From NCBI RefSeq assembly GCF_915069625.1, contig NZ_CAJZFD010000034.1, positions 1 to 14,634 of the forward strand: DNA of 14,634 nt, given 5' to 3'. The notes beneath the pieces are model-generated. The model did no database searches, was not told where the DNA came from, and was given only the letters and a program-made list of their open reading frames with translations. This stretch comes from an uncultured Veillonella sp. (lineage in GTDB: Bacteria > Bacillota > Negativicutes > Veillonellales > Veillonellaceae). The position numbers and the translations under genes were made by a program. This document shows positions 1 through 6,820 of this stretch, piece by piece (position 1 is the stretch's first letter; every line of letters starts with the position of its first letter).

Positions 1-474
1 AAATTAAAAGAACGCATTAAAGATAAAAAATACAAATTGACTACACAACGTCAAACAATTTTACAAGCCTTCATCGATGCTGATGAAAATCATTTGAGCG
101 CTGAAGACGTATATGTACTGGTAAAAGAAGTAGCTCCTGATATCGGCTTAGCTACTATTTACAGAACACTTGATCTATTCACTGAACTTGATTTGTTAAA
201 ACGACTTGATTTCGGTGATGGTCGTAACCGTTACGAATTAAATGATGAAGAGTTCGCTCATTTCCATCATCATTTGATTTGTGTAAAATGTGGTAAAGTA
301 TCTGAGTTCGAAGACGATATGCTTGAAACATTAGAGTCTATCATCGCTAAAAAATTGAACTTCCGCACTATTGACCATCAATTGAAAGTATATGGTTACT
401 GCAGCGATTGCCAAAATCATATGACTGAAGCAGAACTTGAAAAATTAGAACGTATGGCTCATCACCATGCTTAA
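1..474 (+). CDS. fur: Fur-family metal-dependent repressor (5' end outside window)
   Basis: Fur-family transcription factors are dimeric repressors that bind operator DNA when loaded with metal (iron, zinc, manganese or peroxide-sensing iron, depending on subtype). The frame is open from base 1 and a TTG at 37 is internal, because the upstream codons read KLKERIKDKKYKLTTQR, a typical Fur N-terminus; the real start lies upstream of the window. Visible are the winged-helix recognition segment GLATIYRTLDLF, the His-rich metal stretch HFHHHLICVKCGKV, and two CxxC pairs (window codons 94/97 and 134/137) that form the structural zinc site in this family. The His of HLSAED and that of TIDHQLKVYGYC match metal-ligand positions of E. 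coli Fur. About 157 residues are visible, near full length. I cannot separate Fur from PerR or Zur by eye. The stop overlaps the hemZ start, suggesting co-transcription. Confidence 0.9.
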   Translation, partial: KLKERIKDKKYKLTTQRQTILQAFIDADENHLSAEDVYVLVKEVAPDIGLATIYRTLDLFTELDLLKRLDFGDGRNRYELNDEEFAHFHHHLICVKCGKVSEFEDDMLETLESIIAKKLNFRTIDHQLKVYGYCSDCQNHMTEAELEKLERMAHHHA

Positions 475-1894
475 TGGATATCTATATACGGGGCCATTAC
501 CACTTGGCTCCGTAGTAGCCCATAACTGTGGTGCTGCTGGTTTATTCTCTGATAAGGTTAATCCAGACGTTGTTTTAGAGGCTATAGAGGTAGACGGTTT
601 ATATCGTTTGACTGTAACCATTGGTGAGACCGTAAAAACTTTTGACGGTGATATTTCATCTATGGGCCGTCGTCAAATTGGCCAAGCCTTATTGCGCTAT
701 TTGCGTGAATATCAAGGTTTGCCAGCCGATGCCCCATGGGGGACTATGGTCGGTGTGCGTCCTACAAAGCTACTACATAAATATATAGATACATATGGCT
801 CTGTCCACGCAGCAACTCGTCACATTAGGGACGAGTTTTCTGTGTCTATGGAAAAGCTTGCTACTCTGGGGGCTATCGGTGAGTATCAACGTCCATTTTT
901 AGCTGATACAGACGATAAAAAGGTGAGTCTCTATTGTGGCATTCCTTTCTGTGATACTCGTTGTGTGTACTGCTCGTTTCCTTATGGTCTTTATCAGGAT
1001 TACACTGATAAAAGTCAATTCTTAACAGCTTTAGGCCGTGATATGGAGGATATGAAAGCTATTGCTCAGTCTTATGGCTTAACGGTAGATACCATCTATA
1101 TGGGGGGCGGTACACCAACGGTATTAGGTGATGAAGACTTTCACCAAATCCTAAAACAGTTATCTATACTAGTGCCAGAAGGTCATGAGTTTACTGTAGA
1201 GGCGGGGCGTCCAGATTCTGTTAATCCTCGGAAGATACGATCTATGCTCGATTTTGGTGTAAATCGTATCAGTATTAATCCACAAACGATGCAAGACGAT
1301 ATTTTGCGGCGCATTGGGCGTGGACATAGTGCGCAAGATATTGATGAATTGTTACAATATGTAAAAGTTAATACACCATTTGCTGTAAATATGGATTTTA
1401 TTGCAGGCTTACCGCATCAAACGATGCAAAACATGGTAGAGAATATGGATTACGTATGTCAAAATTTGCCGGAAAATGTTACAATTCATACGTTAGCATT
1501 AAAACGTGGTAGCCCATTGTATGATTTAAATATGCAAGATGATATTCCTGAAGAACATCTCGTAGCAGAAATGGTACAATATGGTAAAGAGCGTCTTGAA
1601 GCAGCTGGCTATGTGCCATATTATCTATATCGCCAACAATATATGAGAGGGCAATTAGAGAATATTGGCTATACCTTGCCAGGTAAAGCGTGCGAATATA
1701 ATATTCAGATCATGGAAGAGCGACAAAGTATTCTATCCATGGGACCTGGTAGCTCATCTAAGTGGATGCGCGCCCCTGAATATCGTCAATTGAAACAGCA
1801 CATGCCAAAGGATGTTGATGTTTACCACGCAACGATAGATGCACTATTAGAGAAACGACATAGAATTTGTGAGAAATTTTGGGAGGTTGTGTAA
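467..1894 (+). CDS. hemZ: HemZ, oxygen-independent coproporphyrinogen III dehydrogenase family (radical SAM)
   Basis: HemN/HemZ proteins are cytoplasmic radical-SAM enzymes; the catalytic members oxidatively decarboxylate coproporphyrinogen III to protoporphyrinogen IX without oxygen during heme synthesis. The 475-residue product carries PWGTMVGVRPTKLLH near residue 90, typical of the HemZ N-terminal extension, then the [4Fe-4S]-binding CxxxCxxC (C162, C166, C169, in FCDTRCVYCSFP) and the SAM-binding GGGTPT at 213-218. The later FAVNMDFIAGLPHQT is a usual HemN-like strand and loop. The ATG at 467 overlaps the end of fur by 8 bases and has no clear Shine-Dalgarno sequence, so it is probably translated by coupling to fur. 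The stop codon overlaps the hisS ATG (TAATG). Some HemN-like proteins are heme chaperones (HemW) rather than enzymes; the HemZ-type N-terminus makes HemZ the better name, but activity is inferred. Confidence 0.9.
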   Translation: MLNGYLYTGPLPLGSVVAHNCGAAGLFSDKVNPDVVLEAIEVDGLYRLTVTIGETVKTFDGDISSMGRRQIGQALLRYLREYQGLPADAPWGTMVGVRPTKLLHKYIDTYGSVHAATRHIRDEFSVSMEKLATLGAIGEYQRPFLADTDDKKVSLYCGIPFCDTRCVYCSFPYGLYQDYTDKSQFLTALGRDMEDMKAIAQSYGLTVDTIYMGGGTPTVLGDEDFHQILKQLSILVPEGHEFTVEAGRPDSVNPRKIRSMLDFGVNRISINPQTMQDDILRRIGRGHSAQDIDELLQYVKVNTPFAVNMDFIAGLPHQTMQNMVENMDYVCQNLPENVTIHTLALKRGSPLYDLNMQDDIPEEHLVAEMVQYGKERLEAAGYVPYYLYRQQYMRGQLENIGYTLPGKACEYNIQIMEERQSILSMGPGSSSKWMRAPEYRQLKQHMPKDVDVYHATIDALLEKRHRICEKFWEVV

Positions 1895-3165
1895 TGGCTA
1901 TTAGAAAACCAAGAGGTACACAAGACTTTTTGCCAGAGCAAATGATAAATTGGCACTATATTGAACAACGTATGCGTGAAATTTGTAAAGTATACGGGTT
2001 CAATGAAATTCGCACACCTGCCTTTGAAGATACTAAATTATTCTTGCGCGGTATCGGTGAAACTACAGATGTAGTACAAAAGGAAATGTATACATTTACT
2101 ACAGGCGATGATGGTGGCTCTAGCTTCACATTGCGTCCTGAAAATACGGCTTCTGCTGTACGGGCCTACTTAGAAAATAAAGTATATGGTAAAGAAGGCC
2201 TTACAAAATGGTATTACATGGGACCTATGTTCCGTCATGATAAACCACAAGCAGGTCGTTACCGTCAATTCCATCAATTTGGTGCAGAGGTACTAGGCTC
2301 TCAATCTCCAGTGGTAGATAGTGAAGTTATCTGTATGGTTGTACAATTGTTGAAAGACTTTGGCCTTAAAGACCTTAATGTAGAGGTGAACTCTGTAGGT
2401 TGCCCAACATGCCGCCCTGTATATCGTGAAAAATTAATTGAATTCTTTGAACCTAAAAAAGAACAATTATGCAGTGATTGCCAAGAACGTTTATATAAAA
2501 ATCCGTTGCGTATCTTGGATTGCAAAAATGAAACCTGTAAATCCTTGTCCGTAGGTGCTCCTGAAATTCACGAACATTTATGTGAAGAGTGTCATGATCA
2601 CTTTGAAGAATTGAAGACATATTTAACAGCTGCTAATGTGCAATATACATTGAACCCTCGCCTTGTACGTGGTCTTGATTATTACACAAAAACAGCATTC
2701 GAAGTACAATACACTCCATTAGGCGCACAAAGTGCCGTAGCAGGTGGTGGACGTTACGATGGCCTTGTAGAGGAACTTGATGGTCCTCATACACCAGCCA
2801 TTGGCTTTGCCATGGGCATGGAGCGTTTATTATTAGCTCTTGAAAAACAAAACTTATTGCCTGAACCAACTGTTGAACCATCTGCATTTGTAGTGGCTCT
2901 TGGTGATGCGGCTAAGGTAGAGGCTTTCAAAATTTGCCAAGCATTACATGATGCGTATGTAACCGTTGAAATGGACGGACAGGGCAAGAGTATGAAGGCA
3001 CAATTAAAATATGCTAACAAAATTAATGCAAAATATGTTATCATATTGGGTGATGATGAATTGGCTCGTGGGGAAGCCATAATCCGATTCATGGAAACTA
3101 GTGAACAAGAAATTGTACCACTCGATACAGTTTCTGAACGTATAACTTCTTTGGTGAAAGGATGA
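1894..3165 (+). CDS. hisS: Histidyl-tRNA synthetase
   Basis: Class II synthetase that charges tRNA-His using ATP, as a cytoplasmic homodimer. From the ATG at 1894 the product is 423 residues, the normal bacterial length (GGGAGG at 1881-1886 is the ribosome site; an in-frame start at 1879 is less likely). Visible are KPRGTQDFLP at the N-terminus, motif 1 around IRTPAFED, motif 2 with MFRHDKPQAGRYRQFHQFG (R114), the histidine-A loop RGLDYYTKTAFEV (R259), AGGGRYDGL (283-291), motif 3 PAIGFAMGMERLL, and a C-terminal anticodon-binding domain. The mid-protein insertion carries eight cysteines, mostly in CxxC pairs (170/173, 193/196, 210/215, 230/233), suggesting metal binding. There is no T-box leader; the gene starts inside the hemZ stop codon and its own stop overlaps the aspS start by four bases. 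Confidence 0.97.
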   Translation: MAIRKPRGTQDFLPEQMINWHYIEQRMREICKVYGFNEIRTPAFEDTKLFLRGIGETTDVVQKEMYTFTTGDDGGSSFTLRPENTASAVRAYLENKVYGKEGLTKWYYMGPMFRHDKPQAGRYRQFHQFGAEVLGSQSPVVDSEVICMVVQLLKDFGLKDLNVEVNSVGCPTCRPVYREKLIEFFEPKKEQLCSDCQERLYKNPLRILDCKNETCKSLSVGAPEIHEHLCEECHDHFEELKTYLTAANVQYTLNPRLVRGLDYYTKTAFEVQYTPLGAQSAVAGGGRYDGLVEELDGPHTPAIGFAMGMERLLLALEKQNLLPEPTVEPSAFVVALGDAAKVEAFKICQALHDAYVTVEMDGQGKSMKAQLKYANKINAKYVIILGDDELARGEAIIRFMETSEQEIVPLDTVSERITSLVKG

Positions 3166-4979
3166 CAATTAGAATGGAAACAATGCAAGGCTTACACCGT
3201 ACGCACGGTTGTGGCACCATCTCTGAACAAGAGGTAGGTAAAGAGGTCGTATTATGTGGTTGGGTTGAACGCCGTCGTGACCATGGTGGTTTGATTTTCT
3301 TGGATTTACGTGATCGTTCTGGTGTAGTACAAGTAGTGGCATCTCCAGATCATAACGTGGAATCTTTCCACAAAGCAGAGGATGTTCGTAACGAATATGT
3401 ACTTTGTGTACGTGGTAAAATTACAAAACGTGATGAAGCTGCTATCAATCCAAATCTTCCAACTGGTGCATATGAAATGTACTGTGAAGAGTTGCGCGTA
3501 TTGAACTCCGCTAAAACACCTCCATTCTATATCCAAGATGATATCGATGTAGATGAAAATATTCGTTTAAAATATCGTTACCTTGACTTACGTCGTCCAG
3601 AAATGCAACGTAACTTGATTTTACGCCACAAAGTAACGAAAGCAATGCGCGACTTCTTCGATAGCCGCGATTTCTTGGAAATTGAAACTCCAATGCTTAC
3701 TAAATCTACACCAGAAGGCGCTCGTGACTATCTAGTACCTTCTCGTGTAAATGCTGGTACATTCTATGCATTGCCACAATCTCCACAAATTTTCAAACAA
3801 ATCTTGATGGTAGCTGGTTATGAAAAATATTTCCAAATCGTTCGTTGCTTCCGCGATGAAGATTTGCGTGCAGACCGTCAACCAGAGTTCACTCAGCTCG
3901 ACTTGGAAATGTCCTTCGTAGATGAAGAAGACATTTATTCTATGCTTGAAGAAATGGTTGCTCATGTATTTAAAACTACATTGGGCAAAGAAATCACATT
4001 GCCTATGCCTCGCATTACATGGGATGAAGCAATGGATAAATATGGTTCTGATAAACCAGACCTTCGTTTCGATATGGCCTTTACTGATGTAACTGATCTT
4101 GTAAAAGATACAGAATTTAAAGTATTCCGTTCTGTTATCGACAATGGTGGCGTAGTTAAAGGTATCGTAGTACCTGGTGATGCTGGTATTCCTCGTCGTG
4201 AACTTGATGACCTTGTTGAATATGTAAACCGTTATGGTGCAAAAGGTCTTGCATGGGCTTGCTTCAACGAAGATGGTTCTATCAAGTCTCAAATCATGAA
4301 GTTCTTAGGTGAAGATACAATCCGCAACATCGGTGAAAAAATGGGCGCTAAAGGTGGCGACCTCGTATTGATGATTGCTGATAAACCAGCAACTGTAGCA
4401 CGTGCATTGGGCGAATTGCGCCTTGAAATGGCACGTCGTATGAACATGATTGATCCAGATAAATTGGCATTCACATGGGTAACTGATTTCCCTATGTTCG
4501 AATATAACGAAGATGAAAAACGTTATGTTGCAATGCATCATCCGTTCACAATGCCTCGTCATGAAGACCTTGATAAATTGGAATCCGATCCTGGCAGCGT
4601 AAAAGCAATCGCTTATGATATGGTATTGAACGGTGTTGAAATCGGTGGCGGTTCCTTGCGTATTTACCAATCTGATGTACAAGAAAAAGTATTCAAAGCT
4701 ATTGGCTTGTCTGAAGAAGAAGCAAAATCCAAATTCGGCTTCATGCTTGATGCATTCCAATATGGCGCACCTCCTCATGCAGGCTGTGCATTCGGCCTTG
4801 ATCGTCTTGTTATGTTGATGGCAAAACGTCAATCTATCCGCGACGTAATCGCATTCCCTAAAACTCAATCTGCTTCTGATGTTATGAGCCAAGCGCCATC
4901 TGAAGTAGAACCTAAACAATTAAAAGAGTTGCATATTAAACCAGATATTGAGGAAGAAGAAGAGCAATCTTTGGTGTAA
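3162..4979 (+). CDS. aspS: Aspartyl-tRNA synthetase (bacterial type, possibly non-discriminating)
   Basis: Class IIb synthetase that charges tRNA-Asp; in organisms lacking AsnRS it also makes Asp-tRNA-Asn for amidation by GatCAB. The 605-residue product has an N-terminal OB-fold anticodon domain (VVLCGWVERRRDHGG), motif 1 near FLEIETPMLTKSTPEGARDY, motif 2 FRDEDLRADRQPEFTQLD (230-247), a bacterial GAD insertion in the middle, and motif 3 GCAFGLDRLVMLMA (GLDR at 545-548). His41 sits where discriminating enzymes such as E. coli's carry Leu, which hints at relaxed tRNA specificity. The start at 3162 forms an ATGA overlap with the hisS stop and has GGTGA at good spacing; an ATG at 3174, preceded by AAAGGA, is an equally plausible start. 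The end is a short acidic tail (IEEEEEQSLV). Confidence 0.96.
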   Translation: MTIRMETMQGLHRTHGCGTISEQEVGKEVVLCGWVERRRDHGGLIFLDLRDRSGVVQVVASPDHNVESFHKAEDVRNEYVLCVRGKITKRDEAAINPNLPTGAYEMYCEELRVLNSAKTPPFYIQDDIDVDENIRLKYRYLDLRRPEMQRNLILRHKVTKAMRDFFDSRDFLEIETPMLTKSTPEGARDYLVPSRVNAGTFYALPQSPQIFKQILMVAGYEKYFQIVRCFRDEDLRADRQPEFTQLDLEMSFVDEEDIYSMLEEMVAHVFKTTLGKEITLPMPRITWDEAMDKYGSDKPDLRFDMAFTDVTDLVKDTEFKVFRSVIDNGGVVKGIVVPGDAGIPRRELDDLVEYVNRYGAKGLAWACFNEDGSIKSQIMKFLGEDTIRNIGEKMGAKGGDLVLMIADKPATVARALGELRLEMARRMNMIDPDKLAFTWVTDFPMFEYNEDEKRYVAMHHPFTMPRHEDLDKLESDPGSVKAIAYDMVLNGVEIGGGSLRIYQSDVQEKVFKAIGLSEEEAKSKFGFMLDAFQYGAPPHAGCAFGLDRLVMLMAKRQSIRDVIAFPKTQSASDVMSQAPSEVEPKQLKELHIKPDIEEEEEQSLV

Positions 4980-5019
4980 AAACATAGGCAAGAATTGATT
5001 AAAATTCAAATGTCAAGAC

Positions 5020-5059
5020 TTGTTTATTACGAATCTTTCTGATACTATTTATGTATAAG
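5020..5059 (+). promoter_or_regulatory. Candidate promoter of the 6S RNA gene
   Basis: A TTGTTT at 5020-5025 is followed 17 bases later by TACTAT at 5043-5048, preceded by TG (TGATACTAT, an extended -10 form), which would start transcription near 5055. A second possible -10, TATAAG at 5054-5059, would start it near 5066, closer to the first paired base of the RNA at 5064, but it has no matching -35. Either would drive the RNA independently of aspS. This is by-eye matching to the housekeeping sigma consensus. Confidence 0.45.
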
Positions 5060-5060
5060 A

Positions 5061-5234
5061 TATCCCTGCCATGTGCGTGTGATATCGCAGTTTTGAGCCA
5101 ACACATTTACTTCGGGAGTCCGAACTCTCGTCTGAACGTTATGCCCTTATGGGACAACTGCAGGATGAGGAGGACACCCACCTGCCCTAAGCAGGATCAA
5201 AACGCGGTACATTACGGCATGGTGGGGCTTTTTT
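5061..5234 (+). ncRNA. ssrS: 6S RNA (regulator of housekeeping RNA polymerase)
   Basis: 6S RNA mimics an open promoter, binds the housekeeping sigma holoenzyme in stationary phase and is released when polymerase transcribes a short product RNA from it. The identification rests on fold and context. A closing stem pairs 5064-5073 with 5218-5227 (ten pairs, two of them G-U). After an internal loop, CGC-A-GTTTTGA (5086-5096) pairs with TCAAAACGCG (5197-5206) around one bulged A. Then comes a large open bubble containing a small hairpin (GGGAGT and ACTCTC, 5114-5129) and an apical arm (GCAGG 5160-5164 with CCTGC 5181-5185). A six-T run at 5229-5234 follows the closing stem and probably ends the RNA. 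In B. subtilis the main 6S gene also lies just after aspS and near the rarA orthologue. The ends are approximate. A 63-codon open frame across it is not a gene. Confidence 0.82.
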
Positions 5235-5240
5235 GCGTGT

Positions 5241-5436
5241 AAAAATGGCATATAATGTCATATACTATATATGGAAATACAATAAGGTATATCGATGTAT
5301 GATGCTTGTCATAGGTATTCATATTTGAGAGCAATACAGTTTGATGGTCTAACATATCTGATTTCTAAAATGAGAACATCAATGGTTTAGAAATGTGGAT
5401 ATTAATAGTTTAGATACTGTGAATTGAGGTGATAGA
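5241..5436 (+). other. AT-rich leader between 6S RNA and rarA
   Basis: About 196 bases with no credible protein or structured RNA gene. It contains a TATAAT at 5251-5256 directly after the 6S terminator, but no convincing -35 for it, and a weak pair TTGATG (5341-5346) and TCTAAA (5364-5369) at 17-base spacing. The inverted repeat listed separately lies at 5361-5394. The region ends with a good ribosome site, GAGGTGAT at 5426-5433, four bases before... the rarA ATG at 5437 (three bases intervene). I infer that it holds the rarA promoter but cannot place it. Confidence 0.4.
5361..5394. repeat. Perfect 9-bp inverted repeat upstream of rarA
   Basis: ATTTCTAAA at 5361-5369 is the exact reverse complement of TTTAGAAAT at 5386-5394, with a 16-base spacer that can add three more pairs (TGA 5371-5373 with TCA 5379-5381). 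It ends 42 bases before the rarA start and is not followed by a T-run, so it is not a standard terminator. It could be an operator or a leader hairpin. Chance occurrence in such AT-rich DNA is possible. Confidence 0.45.
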
Positions 5437-6738
5437 ATGGATAGTTTGTTTGATTTAGAGCCTACAAATGCATATGAGCCACTTCCTGTGCGTATGCGTC
5501 CTACCAAGTTGGATCATTTATACGGTCAAGAGAAGGCCGTAGGGAAGGGGACCTTCTTACGTGCTATGGTAGAAAAGGATACCATACCATCTATGCTTTT
5601 TTATGGGCCTTGTGGAACCGGGAAAACTACACTAGCAGGTATCATTGCTAAGGTAAGTAATAGTCATTTTGTAAATTTAAATGCTACCAATGCTGGTATA
5701 GGTGAGTTGCGTAACATCATAGAGGATGCTCGTAAGCGCGTACGGTCATTACAACAAAGAACTATATTATTCCTCGATGAAATCCACCGTTTCAATAAAA
5801 GCCAACAAGATGTGTTATTACCTTGTGTAGAAGATGGTACGATTATCCTCATTGGTGCCACCACAGAAAATCCGTTTTTTGAGGTTAATAGACCACTTTT
5901 ATCCCGTTTGCGACTCATAACATTGGAGGCTTTGACACCAAAGGCGATTGGTCAAATTTTGCGTCGTGCTATTACAGATGAAGAGGTAGGTCTTGGTAAA
6001 CGCCGTTTACAAGTAACCGATGAAGTGCTAGAGGATGTAGGAATTTTCGTTAATGGCGACGGTCGTATGGCTTTGAATATTTTAGAACAGGCTGCAGCTA
6101 TGGTACAGGATGAAGGGACTATAACCATAGAGGTTCTTGAAAAAGTTGTGGGACGTCGAATTTACACATATGATAAAAAAGGCGACAGCCACTACGATAC
6201 AATCTCTGCTTTTATTAAAAGTATGCGCGGCTCTGATGTACAAGCGACTGTGCATTATTTGGCACGTATGATTGAAGCAGGGGAGGATCCTAATTTTATT
6301 GCTCGTCGTATCGTAATATGTGCAGCTGAGGATGTAGGCCTTGCAGATCCGCAAGCTTTGATTCTAGCCAATGCAGCGGCTCAAGCAGCTCATATGGTAG
6401 GATTTCCAGAGGCTCGCATCATATTGTCTGAGGCGGCTTGTTATGTAGCATTAGCACCGAAAAGTAATTCTGCTTATTTGGCTATCGATGCAGCAATTGC
6501 CGATGTGCGCCACAAGGATTGTGGACAGGTGCCAGATCATTTAAAAGATAGTCATTATAGTGGGGCTAGCAAGCTAGGTCATGGGAACACCTATAAGTAT
6601 GCCCACAACTATCCAAATGGCTATGTAAAACAGCAGTATCTACCAACACCTCTTATGGATGCTTCGTACTACAATGGTATTAAAAGAGGCAAGGAAGAAC
6701 AGTTACTTTGTGACTGGGAGAAACGGCGTAAAAGCTAA
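5437..6738 (+). CDS. rarA: RarA/MgsA, replication-associated recombination AAA+ ATPase
   Basis: RarA is a tetrameric clamp-loader-like ATPase that acts at stalled or gapped replication forks with single-strand binding protein. The 433-residue length is typical. Near the N-terminus RPTKLDHLYGQE is the family signature. Walker A is GPCGTGKTT (57-65), where the usual second Pro is Cys59; Walker B is LFLDEIHRFNKSQQD (D114, E115), followed by the sensor segment LIGATTENPFFEVN. The C-terminal tetramerisation part ends with YKYAHNYPNGYVKQQYLP, a strong RarA hallmark. The start ATG has GAGGTGAT at 5426-5433. It lies after the 6S RNA gene and before ftsK, separated by a 70-100 base gap with its own promoter for ftsK, so it may be transcribed alone. 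Related clamp-loader subunits are excluded by the C-terminus. Confidence 0.96.
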   Translation: MDSLFDLEPTNAYEPLPVRMRPTKLDHLYGQEKAVGKGTFLRAMVEKDTIPSMLFYGPCGTGKTTLAGIIAKVSNSHFVNLNATNAGIGELRNIIEDARKRVRSLQQRTILFLDEIHRFNKSQQDVLLPCVEDGTIILIGATTENPFFEVNRPLLSRLRLITLEALTPKAIGQILRRAITDEEVGLGKRRLQVTDEVLEDVGIFVNGDGRMALNILEQAAAMVQDEGTITIEVLEKVVGRRIYTYDKKGDSHYDTISAFIKSMRGSDVQATVHYLARMIEAGEDPNFIARRIVICAAEDVGLADPQALILANAAAQAAHMVGFPEARIILSEAACYVALAPKSNSAYLAIDAAIADVRHKDCGQVPDHLKDSHYSGASKLGHGNTYKYAHNYPNGYVKQQYLPTPLMDASYYNGIKRGKEEQLLCDWEKRRKS

Positions 6739-6755
6739 CTAAATACTTCGATATA

Positions 6756-6764
6756 TGCTATAAT
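6756..6764 (+). promoter_or_regulatory. Candidate extended -10 promoter for ftsK
   Basis: TGCTATAAT is a perfect TGn-TATAAT extended -10 element in the short gap after rarA. The sequence 17 bases upstream (TAACTA, 6736-6741) is a poor -35, which extended -10 promoters can tolerate. A start near 6771 would leave a leader of about 50 bases before the ftsK ATG. Confidence 0.5.
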
Positions 6765-6820
6765 ATAATGATAAGTTAATTTACAGTAGTGTTATATAAG
6801 TAAGGGGTTTGTATAGATTT

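Noticed and set aside
1700..1893. T-box leader for hisS or aspS
   Set aside because: The hemZ coding sequence runs directly into hisS and hisS into aspS; no leader space or T-box motif exists.
3732..4292. 186-codon antisense open frame within aspS
   Set aside because: Same reasons: composition of a shadow frame, and no recognisable start signal.
4305..4919. 204-codon antisense open frame within aspS
   Set aside because: It is opposite highly conserved AspRS motifs, its translation is rich in Phe, His and Cys without any domain, and it has no ribosome site; it is a shadow of aspS codon use.
4980..5020. Intrinsic terminator after aspS
   Set aside because: Only a weak GAATT/AATTC pairing is present, with no T-run; not enough to call.
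5020..5240. SRP RNA, tmRNA or RNase P RNA as the identity of the intergenic RNA
   Set aside because: None of their conserved cores (the SRP GGAA tetraloop region, the tmRNA tRNA-like end, the RNase P GAAAGUCC block) is visible; long rod with a bubble and the aspS-rarA location fit 6S.
5051..5242. 63-codon open frame on the + strand after aspS
   Set aside because: It lies entirely within the 6S RNA, has no ribosome site, and its sequence is explained by RNA pairing.
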